From the NCBI GenBank assembly GCA_000799755.1, contig JUHI01000004.1:124001-188000 (forward strand): a stretch of 64,000 nt of DNA. Direction: 5' to 3'. This stretch comes from Martinezella tropici (GTDB taxonomy: Bacteria > Pseudomonadota > Alphaproteobacteria > Rhizobiales > Rhizobiaceae). A program made the position numbers and the translations under genes. Shown piece after piece: positions 55,352-63,879 of the stretch (position 1 is the stretch's first letter; each line of letters begins with the position of its first letter). The notes beneath the pieces are model-generated. The model searched no databases. It was not told the origin of the DNA and saw nothing but the letters and a program-made list of their open reading frames with translations.

Positions 55352-58231
55352 ATGTCCCTCGTTCCAGAAATCGACTACGGCACGCCCGCCTCCACCTCCG
55401 AAACCATGGTGACGCTGACCATCGATGGCCGTCAGATCAGCGTGCCTGAGGGCACGTCGATCATGCGGGCCTCGATGGAAGCCGGCATCCAGGTGCCGAA
55501 GCTCTGCGCCACCGACATGGTCGACGCTTTCGGTTCCTGCCGCCTCTGTCTCGTCGAGATCGAAGGCCGCAACGGCACGCCGGCCTCGTGCACCACGCCG
55601 GTCGCACCTGGCCTCGTCGTGCACACGCAGACCGGCCGGCTGAAGGACATCCGCCGCGGCGTGATGGAACTCTATATCTCCGACCACCCGCTCGACTGTC
55701 TGACCTGCGCTGCCAATGGCGATTGCGAGTTGCAGGACATGGCAGGCGCCGTCGGCCTGCGCGATGTGCGCTATGGCTACGAGGGTGACAACCACGTCAA
55801 GGCACGCAACAACGGCGACATCAATCTGAAATGGATGCCGAAGGACGAGTCGAACCCCTATTTCACCTATGATCCCTCCAAGTGCATCGTCTGCTCGCGC
55901 TGTGTTCGCGCCTGCGAGGAAGTGCAGGGCACCTTTGCACTGACCATTGAGGGGCGTGGCTTCGGCTCGCGCGTCTCGCCCGGCATGCACGAGCATTTCA
56001 TCGATTCGGAATGCGTCTCCTGCGGCGCCTGCGTGCAGGCCTGTCCAACGGCGACGCTGACCGAAAAGTCTGTGATCTCGATCGGCCAGCCCGAACATTC
56101 AGTCGTCACCACCTGCGCCTATTGCGGCGTCGGCTGCTCGTTCAAGGCGGAGATGCGCGGCGAGGAGCTGGTGCGCATGGTGCCCTGGAAGGATGGCCAG
56201 GCCAATCGCGGCCATTCCTGCGTCAAGGGTCGCTTCGCCTATGGCTATTCGACCCACAAGGATCGCATCCTCAACCCGATGGTGCGCGAGAAGGTCACAG
56301 ACCCATGGCGCGAAGTAACCTGGGACGAGGCCTTTGCCCATGTCGCCACCGAGTTCAAGCGCTTGCAATATCAATATGGCCGCGATTCCATCGGCGGCAT
56401 CACGTCCTCACGCTGCACGAATGAGGAGACGTATCTGGTGCAGAAGCTGGTGCGCGCCGGCTTCGGCAACAACAATGTCGATACCTGCGCCCGCGTTTGC
56501 CATTCGCCGACAGGCTATGGCCTCGGCCAGGCTTTCGGCACTTCGGCCGGCACGCAGAATTTCGATAGCGTCGAGCATTCCGATGTCGTCATCGTCATCG
56601 GCGCCAACCCCACGGATGGCCATCCGGTCTTCGGCTCGCGCCTGAAGAAGCGGCTGCGTCAGGGCGCCAAGCTCATCGTCATCGATCCCCGCCGTATCGA
56701 TCTGGTTCGCACGCCGCATGTGGAAGCCAGCTATCATCTGCCGCTGAAGCCGGGCACCAATGTTGCGATGATGACGGCGCTTGCCCACGTCATCGTCACC
56801 GAAGGCCTGTTCGACGAGAAGTTCATCCGCGAGCGCTGCGACTGGTCCGAATTCGAGGACTGGGCAGCCTTCGTTTCCGAGCCGCAGCACAGCCCGGAGG
56901 AAACCGAAAAATATACCGGCGTTTCTCCCGAACTCGTTCGCGGTGCCGCTCGCCTATTTGCCAAGGGCGGCAATGGCGCGATCTATTACGGCCTCGGTGT
57001 CACCGAGCACAGCCAGGGCTCGACCACGGTCATGGCGATCGCCAACCTCGCGATGGTGACTGGCAATATCGGCCGTCCGGGCGTCGGCGTGAACCCGCTG
57101 CGCGGCCAGAACAATGTTCAGGGCTCCTGCGACATGGGCTCCTTCCCGCATGAACTGCCGGGCTATCGCCACATCTCCGACGATGCCACCCGCGACATCT
57201 TCGAAAAGCTCTGGGGCGTGAAGCTCAACAACGAGCCCGGCTTGCGCATCCCGAACATGCTGGATGCCGCCGTCGAAGGCACCTTCAAGGGCATCTACAT
57301 CCAGGGTGAAGATATCCTCCAGTCCGATCCGGATACCAAGCATGTGGCAGCCGGCCTTGCCGCGATGGAATGCGTCGTCGTCCACGACCTCTTCCTCAAC
57401 GAGACGGCCAACTACGCGCATGTCTTCCTGCCCGGCTCGACGTTCCTGGAAAAGGACGGCACCTTCACCAATGCCGAGCGCCGCATCAATCGCGTGCGCA
57501 AGGTGATGACGCCACGCAACGGCTACGCCGACTGGGAAGTGACGCAGAAGATGGCGCAGGCCATGGACCTCGGCTGGAACTACGCGCACCCATCCGAGAT
57601 TATGGACGAGATCGCAGCGACGACGCCGAGCTTCGCTCTGGTCTCCTACGACTATCTGGAGAAGATGGGTTCGGTGCAGTGGCCCTGCAACGAGAAGACG
57701 CCGCTCGGCTCGCCGATCATGCACATCGACGGTTTCGTGCGCGGCAAGGGCAAGTTCATCCGCACGGAATATGTTCCCACAGACGAGCGCACCGGGCCGC
57801 GCTTCCCGCTGCTGCTGACCACCGGGCGCATTCTCAGCCAGTACAATGTCGGCGCACAGACGCGACGCACCGAGAACGTCATGTGGCATGCGGAAGATCG
57901 GCTGGAAATCCATCCGCACGATGCGGAACAGCGCGGTATCCGCGAGGGTGATTGGGTCAGGCTCAGCAGCCGCTCCGGCGACACGACGCTTCGCGCCTTG
58001 ATTACCGACCGCGTGGCGCCCGGCGTCGTCTACACGACCTTCCACCATCCGGATACGCAGGCGAATGTCATTACGACTGACTACACCGACTGGGCGACGA
58101 ATTGCCCGGAATATAAGGTGACGGCCGTGCAGGTCTCGCCGTCGAATGGTCCGTCGCAGTGGCAGGTTGACTATGACGAGCAGGCCAAGCAGTCCCGCCG
58201 CATCGCCGGGAAGATGGAGGCTGCGGAGTGA
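55352..58231 (+). CDS. fdsA: NAD-dependent formate dehydrogenase alpha subunit (molybdopterin)
   Basis: 959 aa. Order: [2Fe-2S] domain (KLCATD...GSCRLCLVEI), His-Cys cluster (DHPLDCLTCAANGDCELQD), two ferredoxin clusters (CIVCSRCVRACEE, CVSCGACVQACP), then a cluster at CAYCGVGCSF...GHSCVKG and the bis-MGD domain. The molybdenum ligand is Cys in DTCARVCHSPTG, not selenocysteine. The C-terminal MGD-binding domain contains GRILSQYNVGAQTRR. No Tat signal, so cytosolic. Formate to CO2 with electrons to NAD via FdsGB. Confidence 0.97.
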   Translation: MSLVPEIDYGTPASTSETMVTLTIDGRQISVPEGTSIMRASMEAGIQVPKLCATDMVDAFGSCRLCLVEIEGRNGTPASCTTPVAPGLVVHTQTGRLKDIRRGVMELYISDHPLDCLTCAANGDCELQDMAGAVGLRDVRYGYEGDNHVKARNNGDINLKWMPKDESNPYFTYDPSKCIVCSRCVRACEEVQGTFALTIEGRGFGSRVSPGMHEHFIDSECVSCGACVQACPTATLTEKSVISIGQPEHSVVTTCAYCGVGCSFKAEMRGEELVRMVPWKDGQANRGHSCVKGRFAYGYSTHKDRILNPMVREKVTDPWREVTWDEAFAHVATEFKRLQYQYGRDSIGGITSSRCTNEETYLVQKLVRAGFGNNNVDTCARVCHSPTGYGLGQAFGTSAGTQNFDSVEHSDVVIVIGANPTDGHPVFGSRLKKRLRQGAKLIVIDPRRIDLVRTPHVEASYHLPLKPGTNVAMMTALAHVIVTEGLFDEKFIRERCDWSEFEDWAAFVSEPQHSPEETEKYTGVSPELVRGAARLFAKGGNGAIYYGLGVTEHSQGSTTVMAIANLAMVTGNIGRPGVGVNPLRGQNNVQGSCDMGSFPHELPGYRHISDDATRDIFEKLWGVKLNNEPGLRIPNMLDAAVEGTFKGIYIQGEDILQSDPDTKHVAAGLAAMECVVVHDLFLNETANYAHVFLPGSTFLEKDGTFTNAERRINRVRKVMTPRNGYADWEVTQKMAQAMDLGWNYAHPSEIMDEIAATTPSFALVSYDYLEKMGSVQWPCNEKTPLGSPIMHIDGFVRGKGKFIRTEYVPTDERTGPRFPLLLTTGRILSQYNVGAQTRRTENVMWHAEDRLEIHPHDAEQRGIREGDWVRLSSRSGDTTLRALITDRVAPGVVYTTFHHPDTQANVITTDYTDWATNCPEYKVTAVQVSPSNGPSQWQVDYDEQAKQSRRIAGKMEAAE

Positions 58232-58243
58232 GCCGAAGTGCGA

Positions 58244-58452
58244 GAAGTGATACCCCCCTCTGTCACTTTCGTGACATCTCCCCCACAAGGGGGGAGATTG
58301 TTAATGGGTGGTGCTCTCCTCGCAAGATAATGGACACCATCCCCTTGGAAACACCCTCTGTGGGTATCACAGGAGCGCGCGTTTGCGTCCTGCTGATCTC
58401 CCCCCTTGTGGGGGAGATGTCACGGAGTGACAGAGGGGGGTATTCGCTTTCC
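58244..58452. repeat. Long-inverted-repeat intergenic element within the fds operon
   Basis: Left arm 58244-58298 and right arm 58396-58450 are reverse complements over about 55 nt with only a few differences, around a 97-nt centre. Each arm itself holds nested palindromes: TCTCCCCC-ACAAG-GGGGGAGA and TGTCACT-TT-CGTGACA. The sequence type (CCCCCCTCTGTC... and ATCTCCCCC) is familiar as a dispersed repeat in Rhizobiaceae. It sits between fdsA and fdhD and contains no ORF. Confidence 0.82.
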
Positions 58453-58505
58453 ACGAACACCAAAGTTTGTGGTGCTGTTAAAGAATATGCCGGTATCGCA
58501 GCCAT

Positions 58506-59333
58506 ATGACCAAGTTCACCCCAACCACCACCGTTCCCGAAACCGCCCGCCGCAATGGCCTGGTTCGTTCGGGTTCTCGCATCGTCCCCGAGGAGGTGCC
58601 GATCGCCTTTTCCTATGGCGGCACGTCGCATGCCGTCATGATGGGAACGCCTGCCGATATCGAGGATTTTGCCGTCGGCTTCAGCCTGACCGAGGGGATC
58701 ATCACCGACATCGATCAGATCGCGGCGATCGAGCCGATCGAGGACGAGCAGGGGATCGATGTACAGATCAGCCTGGTCGACGATGTCGCGGATGCCCTGC
58801 GGCTGCGTCGGCGCCATATGGCAGGCCCCGTCGGCTGTGGCCTCTGCGGCATCGAATCGATCGAGCAGGCGGTGCGCAAGGTGCCCGACGTTTCCAAGGT
58901 CGGGCTTTCGCTGACACAGAAAGATATCGTTCGCGCGATTGCGCTTCTCAACGACGCGCAGCCGCTGCATCGCGAGACGCGCGCCGTACACGGGGCGGGC
59001 TTCTATATCCCATCCGAGGGGCTGCTGGCCGTGCGCGAGGATGTCGGCCGGCACAATGCGTTGGACAAGCTCTGCGGCGCCGTCATCAGCTCCGGCCGCA
59101 AGGGGGGCGATGGCGTGGTCGCCGTCACTAGCCGCCTGTCCGTCGAAATGGTGCAGAAGGCGGCGATATTGGGCAGCTCGGTCCTTGTCGCGATCTCCGC
59201 GCCGACAGCGCTTGCCATCCGTACGGCCGAGGAGGCCGGCATGACGTTGGTGGCGCTGGTGCGCGGCGACGATTTCGAGATTTTCACCCATCCGCATCGC
59301 ATCATCACTGGGAGCATCGCCGATGTCGCCTGA
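58506..59333 (+). CDS. fdhD: Formate dehydrogenase accessory sulfurtransferase FdhD
   Basis: 275 aa. Delivers sulfur to the molybdenum cofactor needed for active formate dehydrogenase. Seen: EVPIAFSYGGTSHAVMMGTPADIEDFAVGFSLTEGII (key residues), the C-x2-C motif in GCGLCGIESIEQAV, then HRETRAVHGAGFY and REDVGRHNALDKLCGAVI, and SRLSVEMVQKAA. Full length. It is separated from fdsA by the long inverted-repeat element, and its end overlaps fdsD by 11 bp. Confidence 0.96.
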   Translation: MTKFTPTTTVPETARRNGLVRSGSRIVPEEVPIAFSYGGTSHAVMMGTPADIEDFAVGFSLTEGIITDIDQIAAIEPIEDEQGIDVQISLVDDVADALRLRRRHMAGPVGCGLCGIESIEQAVRKVPDVSKVGLSLTQKDIVRAIALLNDAQPLHRETRAVHGAGFYIPSEGLLAVREDVGRHNALDKLCGAVISSGRKGGDGVVAVTSRLSVEMVQKAAILGSSVLVAISAPTALAIRTAEEAGMTLVALVRGDDFEIFTHPHRIITGSIADVA

Positions 59334-59589
59334 CGAAACGCCGCACGGCAAGACCGAGACGAAGCTCATCTACATGGCGAACCAGATCGCCACCTTCTTC
59401 AAGACGCAGCCGGCGGGCGAAGCGGTTCAGGGAGTTGCGACGCACATCAACAAATTCTGGGAGCCGCGTATGCGGCGCCAGCTTTTTGCGATCATCGATC
59501 ATGGAGATAGCGGGCTGAATCCTCTGGTTCTGGAGGCGGCCGTGCTGATCCACAGGCCGGCTCCGATAGGCGAAAGTAAGTCGGCTTAG
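59323..59589 (+). CDS. fdsD: Formate dehydrogenase delta subunit
   Basis: 88 aa. Seen: LIYMANQIATFFKTQPAGEAVQGVATHINKFWEPRMRRQLFAII (key segments IATFF, GVATHINKFWEPRMR), the FdsD signature. A small subunit/chaperone-like component of NAD-dependent formate dehydrogenase in the fdsGBACD class. The start overlaps fdhD by 11 bp. Followed by a 109-bp gap to the transporter. Confidence 0.92.
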   Translation: MSPDETPHGKTETKLIYMANQIATFFKTQPAGEAVQGVATHINKFWEPRMRRQLFAIIDHGDSGLNPLVLEAAVLIHRPAPIGESKSA

Positions 59590-59698
59590 TATTCAGGGAC
59601 ATGCGAGGGTGAGGGGATGGAGAGTGGAGGCTCCGTCCACGAATGCGATTCCCGATCAGGGAAGGGGTGCCGGTCTTTGAAACAAGGAGGAGTTGTTC

Positions 59699-61360
59699 AT
59701 GACGGCTGCGGATACGAATATTTCCCGAGGTACGGCGCCGGCGGGGCTGCTTGATCGCGAGCGCATCATTGCCAAGCCCGGATTTAACCGGTGGCTCGTG
59801 CCGCCGGCTGCGCTGGCAATCCATCTCTGCATCGGCATGGCCTATGGCTTCAGCGTCTTCTGGCTGCCGCTCTCCAAGGCGCTCGGCACCGCGGCGCCAC
59901 CTCCGGCCGAATGCGCCAGCCTCAATCTGCTGACGGCCCTGTTCACGACGAGCTGCGACTGGCGCGTCAGCGACCTCGGCTGGATCTATACGCTGTTCTT
60001 CGTGCTGCTCGGCTCCTCCGCAGCCATCTGGGGTGGCTGGCTGGAACGGGCCGGGCCACGCAAGGCCGGCGTCGTTGCCGCCTGCTGCTGGTGCGGCGGC
60101 ATTGTGATCGCGGCGATCGGCGTCATCTTCCACCAGCTCTGGATCATGTGGATCGGGGCGGGTGTCATTGGCGGTATCGGGCTCGGCCTCGGCTACATCT
60201 CGCCGGTGTCGACACTGATCAAATGGTTTCCCGACCGGCGCGGCATGGCGACCGGTATGGCGATCATGGGTTTCGGCGGCGGCGCGATGATCGGTGCGCC
60301 GCTCGCAAGCCTGCTGATGAACCACTTCCGCGTCGACGGTTCGGTCGGCGTCTGGCAGACTTTTATCGTCATGGCGGTGATCTACTTCATCTTCATGATG
60401 GGTGGTGCCTTCGGCTATCGCCTGCCGCCGGCGGGCTGGCGTCCTGAAGGCTGGACGCCGCCCGCTGCCAAAAGCACGATGATCACGACGAAGCACGTGC
60501 ACCTGCATAACGCACATAGGACCCCGCAGTTCTGGCTGATCTGGGCCGTGCTGTGCCTCAACGTCTCGGCCGGTATCGGCGTCATCGGCATGGCCTCACC
60601 GATGCTGCAGGAAATCTTCGGCGGTGCCCTGATCGGCTTGCCGGATCTGAAGTTCACCGATCTCAGCAAGGATCAGGTGGCGACGGTCGCGGCCATTGCG
60701 GCGGGCTTTGCCGGACTGATCTCGCTTTTCAACATCGGCGGCCGCTTTTTCTGGGCGTCGCTGTCCGACAAGATCGGCCGCAAGAATACCTATTATTGCT
60801 TCTTCGTCATCGGCATCGCGCTTTACATCCTGGCTCCGTGGGCCGCGGGCATTCACAGCAAGGTGCTGTTCGTCGGCGCGATCTGCATTATCCTGTCGAT
60901 GTATGGCGGCGGTTTCGCGACCGTTCCCGCCTATCTCGCCGATATCTTCGGAACCCAGTTCGTCGGCGCGATCCATGGCCGGCTGCTGACGGCCTGGGCG
61001 ACGGCAGGGATTATCGGGCCGGTCGTGGTCAATTATATCCGCGAGGCGCAAAAGGCGGCAGGCGTGGAAGGCGCGCAGCTCTATACCTTCACCATGTATA
61101 TCCTCGCAGCCATGCTGGCATTGGGGTTGATTGCCAATTCGCTGGTCAGGCCGCTTGCCGACAAGTGGTTCATGTCGGACGAGGAAGTGGCCGCGCTACA
61201 GGCAAAGACCGCTGCCGCCAATGCCGGCCCCACCGGCTCCTTCGGCATCGGCAAGGGCGGGTTCGACGGCAAGGCGCTGATTGCCTGGGCGCTGGTCGGG
61301 ATTCCGCTGCTCTGGGGTGTCTGGGTGACGATCAAGAGCACCTATGCGCTGTTCGGATAA
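59699..61360 (+). CDS. Oxalate/formate-type MFS transporter (OFA family)
   Basis: 553 aa from ATG 59699, with AAGGAGGAG about 8 nt upstream. Twelve or more hydrophobic helices. Seen: AIHLCIGMAYGFSVFWLPL, WIYTLFFVLLGSSAAIWGGWLE, the GxG-rich helix GVIGGIGLGLGYISPVSTLIKWFPDRRGMATGMAIMGFGGGAM (key residues KWFPDRRG), and GGRFFWASLSDKIGRKNTYY. This is the OxlT/OFA pattern. A Cys-containing external loop (PAECASLNLLTALFTTSCDW) is unusual for OxlT. Context makes formate or oxalate a plausible substrate, not proven. Confidence 0.88.
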   Translation: MTAADTNISRGTAPAGLLDRERIIAKPGFNRWLVPPAALAIHLCIGMAYGFSVFWLPLSKALGTAAPPPAECASLNLLTALFTTSCDWRVSDLGWIYTLFFVLLGSSAAIWGGWLERAGPRKAGVVAACCWCGGIVIAAIGVIFHQLWIMWIGAGVIGGIGLGLGYISPVSTLIKWFPDRRGMATGMAIMGFGGGAMIGAPLASLLMNHFRVDGSVGVWQTFIVMAVIYFIFMMGGAFGYRLPPAGWRPEGWTPPAAKSTMITTKHVHLHNAHRTPQFWLIWAVLCLNVSAGIGVIGMASPMLQEIFGGALIGLPDLKFTDLSKDQVATVAAIAAGFAGLISLFNIGGRFFWASLSDKIGRKNTYYCFFVIGIALYILAPWAAGIHSKVLFVGAICIILSMYGGGFATVPAYLADIFGTQFVGAIHGRLLTAWATAGIIGPVVVNYIREAQKAAGVEGAQLYTFTMYILAAMLALGLIANSLVRPLADKWFMSDEEVAALQAKTAAANAGPTGSFGIGKGGFDGKALIAWALVGIPLLWGVWVTIKSTYALFG

Positions 61361-61378
61361 CCGTCCTTGAACATGAGA

Positions 61379-61406
61379 AAGCCGCTCCGATCTCTCGGGG
61401 CGGCTT
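61379..61406. terminator. Hairpin between convergent transporter and chemoreceptor genes
   Basis: AAGCCGCTCCG (61379-61389) pairs with CGGGGCGGCTT (61396-61406), 11 pairs with one wobble and a 6-nt loop. GTTCT follows on plus. Likely bidirectional terminator for the convergent genes. Confidence 0.75.
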
Positions 61407-61431
61407 GTTCTGGATGGAAAGATGCGAGGTG

Positions 61432-63105
61432 CTATGCCGCGCGCCGCATCACCATGTCGCGGATCATCGAGTCGGCCAGGCGGAACTGGGCGAGCAGCGT
61501 GTGCAGCGCATCGGCCTCGTTGGCGAGCCGGAGGCTTGCGGCCGTGCTTTCCTCGACCATGGCGGCATTTTGCTGGGTGGTCTGGTCCAACGAATTGATC
61601 GCCGAATTGATTTCCCTGAGACCGATCGTCTGTTCCTTCGAAGCTTTCACGATGGCAGCGACGTTGGTGTTGATGTCGCCGACCTGGGTGACGATCTCTT
61701 CCAGTGCCTTGCCGGTCTGGCCGACCAGGCCGACGCCGTTCTTGACGTGCTCGCTTGAGGCGGTGATCAGCGCCTTGATCTCCTTGGCGGCGCTGGCGGA
61801 GCGCTGCGCCAGCTCCCGCACCTCCTGCGCGACGACCGCGAAGCCCTTGCCCGCCTCGCCGGCACGCGCCGCCTCGACGCCGGCATTCAGCGCCAGAAGG
61901 TTGGTCTGGAAAGCAATGTCGTCGATGACGCCGATGATGTTGGTGATTTCGCGCGAGGACTTCTCGATCTGGTCCATGGCGGCGACGGCGCTGCGCACCA
62001 CCGTGCCGGATTGCTCGGCGCCTCGCTTGGTTTCGGCCACGAGACGTCCGGCCTCTTCGGCACGCTGGCTGGAATCGGCGACCGTCGTGGTGATCTCTTC
62101 GAGAGCCGCCGCCGTTTCCTCAACGGAAGCGGCCTGCTGTTCGGTGCGTCTCGAGAAAGCTTCTGCCGAATCACCGAGCTCCCGCGAGCCGGCGGCAATG
62201 GCGCTGGCATTGTGGCCGACGGTGGTCAGCGTCTCGGAAAGCTTCTCGATCGTCGCGTTGAAATCGTGGCGAAGCTGCTCCATGGACGGCACGAAGGGCC
62301 GTTCGACCTTTTTCGTCAGATCGCCTTCCGAGAGGTTGCGCAGCGCGCCGGCGAGTTCGCTGATGGCGCTCATGCGCGACGTGACATCCGTCGCGAATTT
62401 CACGACCTTGTAGACCTTGCCGTCGGCATCGACGATCGGATTATAGGCGGCTTGAATCCAGATTTCCTTGCCGCCCTTGCCGTAGCGGACGAATTCGTTG
62501 GCGATGAACTCGCCTTGCGCCAGACGTTGCCAGAAGCGCTTGTATTCCTCCGTGCGGGCATAGGTCGGATCGCAGAAGAGGCTGTGATGCTTGCCGACGA
62601 TCTCGCCGAGCGCATACCCCATGGCGTTGCAGAAGTTCTCGTTCGCCGTCAGGATCTCGCCGGTCGGCAGGAATTCGATGACGGCCTGCGAATGGGAAAT
62701 CGCCTCGAGCTTGCCGGCGTCGTCGATTGCCTTCCTCTTGGTTTCGGTGACGTCGGCCGCGAATTTTACAACCTTCACCGGCTTACCGTTGCGGAAGACG
62801 GGGTTGTAGGAGGCCTGTATCCAGATCTCGCGATTGCCCTTGGCGAGCCGCTTGTAGGTGCCGGCATCATATTCGCCGCGGCCGAGACGCGCCCAGAAAT
62901 CGTGATAGGCAGGGGTCGTGATATAGGCGGGGTCGCAGAACATCCGGTGGTGGTTGCCGACGATCTCCTTGAGGTCATAGCCGAGCGCGCGGCAGAAATT
63001 CTCGTTTGCGGTCAGGACCTTGCCCTGAAGGTCGAACTCGATGATGGCCTGCGATTTGGAAACGGCGGAAAGAATGCGGCTGGCATCCGATGATAGACTG
63101 AACAT
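61432..63105 (-). CDS. Soluble methyl-accepting chemotaxis protein with two PAS domains
   Basis: 557 aa, no transmembrane segment. Two PAS domains (about 10-125 and 130-245) that closely resemble each other: both have QAIIEF/QAVIEF, ILTANENFC or VLTANENFC, MFCDP/LFCDP and IWIQA. A linker then leads to the methyl-accepting signalling domain (about 300-545) with the hairpin-tip sequence VRELAQRSASAAKEIKALI. It lacks a C-terminal NWETF-type CheR docking pentapeptide. The layout is like the cytosolic receptor McpY of Sinorhizobium; the signal is probably internal redox, ligand or energy state. cheW lies upstream on the same strand. Confidence 0.9.
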   Translation of the reverse strand: MFSLSSDASRILSAVSKSQAIIEFDLQGKVLTANENFCRALGYDLKEIVGNHHRMFCDPAYITTPAYHDFWARLGRGEYDAGTYKRLAKGNREIWIQASYNPVFRNGKPVKVVKFAADVTETKRKAIDDAGKLEAISHSQAVIEFLPTGEILTANENFCNAMGYALGEIVGKHHSLFCDPTYARTEEYKRFWQRLAQGEFIANEFVRYGKGGKEIWIQAAYNPIVDADGKVYKVVKFATDVTSRMSAISELAGALRNLSEGDLTKKVERPFVPSMEQLRHDFNATIEKLSETLTTVGHNASAIAAGSRELGDSAEAFSRRTEQQAASVEETAAALEEITTTVADSSQRAEEAGRLVAETKRGAEQSGTVVRSAVAAMDQIEKSSREITNIIGVIDDIAFQTNLLALNAGVEAARAGEAGKGFAVVAQEVRELAQRSASAAKEIKALITASSEHVKNGVGLVGQTGKALEEIVTQVGDINTNVAAIVKASKEQTIGLREINSAINSLDQTTQQNAAMVEESTAASLRLANEADALHTLLAQFRLADSMIRDMVMRRAA

Positions 63106-63402
63106 TCCTATTCCCTCTCATAAAGCTCGCGCCTGCCCGGGCGTCGATTGATGGCATCGAAGCGGGCGGCCGCGCTCGTCGGCGCGCCAGAAACGGCGTT
63201 CCGCTCGGGATGGTCGGAATGTTGAGATTGTATTTTCTTTCCTCGCTTCACAATCGATGATGGATCTTTCTCCCTTAATATTGAGTAAAAATTAGCGCAT
63301 TAGAAATTATAATTTAAATAAAACATAATTAACTAAAATAACTAGGAAACAAAAACCGCCGCGGAAGGGCGACGGTTCTTAAAAGCGGAATATGCTGCGA
63401 AG
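63106..63402 (-). other. AT-rich intergenic region between cheW and the chemoreceptor
   Basis: 297 bp. The stretch 63268-63350 is far more AT-rich than the rest of the window. The minus-strand cheW terminator lies at its right end, and the promoter for the chemoreceptor should be in its AT-rich part. No ORF. Confidence 0.55.
63349..63378 (-). terminator. Rho-independent terminator of cheW
   Basis: On the minus strand AACCGTCGC (63377-63369) pairs with GCGGCGGTT (63362-63354), with one wobble, then a run of T residues (A's at 63349-63355 on plus). It starts about 25 bp after the cheW stop. Confidence 0.8.
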
Positions 63403-63879
63403 TTATGCAGCGAGTTCGTCTGTCTCGTTTTCCTTGAACATCTTGGCAAGGTTCAGGAAGCAGATCATGCCGTTCTCCGTTGCGATGATGCCTTCGCAAT
63501 AGGCGCGATCGAAGGAGGCGGTTACTTCCGGAACGGGCTGAACCTGTTCGGAGGCGATCGTGAGAATATCCGAGACACGGTCAACGAGCATGCCGATGAC
63601 CATGTTGTGTACTTCGGCAACAACGATGGCGCTGCGCTCGTTGGCGACCGTGCTCTGCATGCCGAGCTTGTAGGCGAGGTCGATGATCGGGATTACCGAG
63701 CCGCGCAGGTTCATGACGCCGATGACATCGGCCGGTGCGTGCGGGATCGGCGTCGACGGCGCCCAGCCGCGAATTTCGCGGATCGTGGTGGTCTTGACGC
63801 AGAATTCCTGATCATGCAGCCGGAAAGCAATGATCTCCAAAGTTTCGCCGCTGAAGCTGGTGGAATTGATCGTGGCCAT
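63403..63879 (-). CDS. cheW: Chemotaxis coupling protein CheW
   Basis: 158 aa from ATG 63879 with GGGAAG upstream; an earlier in-frame start to the window edge is rejected because CheW homology begins at residue ~15 after this ATG. Seen: LEIIAFRLHDQEFCVKTTTIREIRGW, PIPHAPADVIGVMNLRGSVIPIIDLAYKLGM, the classic NLRG-x-I-P-I-I-D-L block. Couples receptors to CheA. Stand-alone copy beside a soluble receptor, suggesting a dedicated pair; the main che operon is not in this window. Ends in an acidic tail ENETDELAA. Confidence 0.94.
   Translation of the reverse strand: MATINSTSFSGETLEIIAFRLHDQEFCVKTTTIREIRGWAPSTPIPHAPADVIGVMNLRGSVIPIIDLAYKLGMQSTVANERSAIVVAEVHNMVIGMLVDRVSDILTIASEQVQPVPEVTASFDRAYCEGIIATENGMICFLNLAKMFKENETDELAA

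Noticed and set aside
58244..58452. Long inverted repeats in the fds operon considered as an insertion sequence
   Set aside because: Only about 97 nt lie between the arms, with no transposase frame; at most it is a non-autonomous element.
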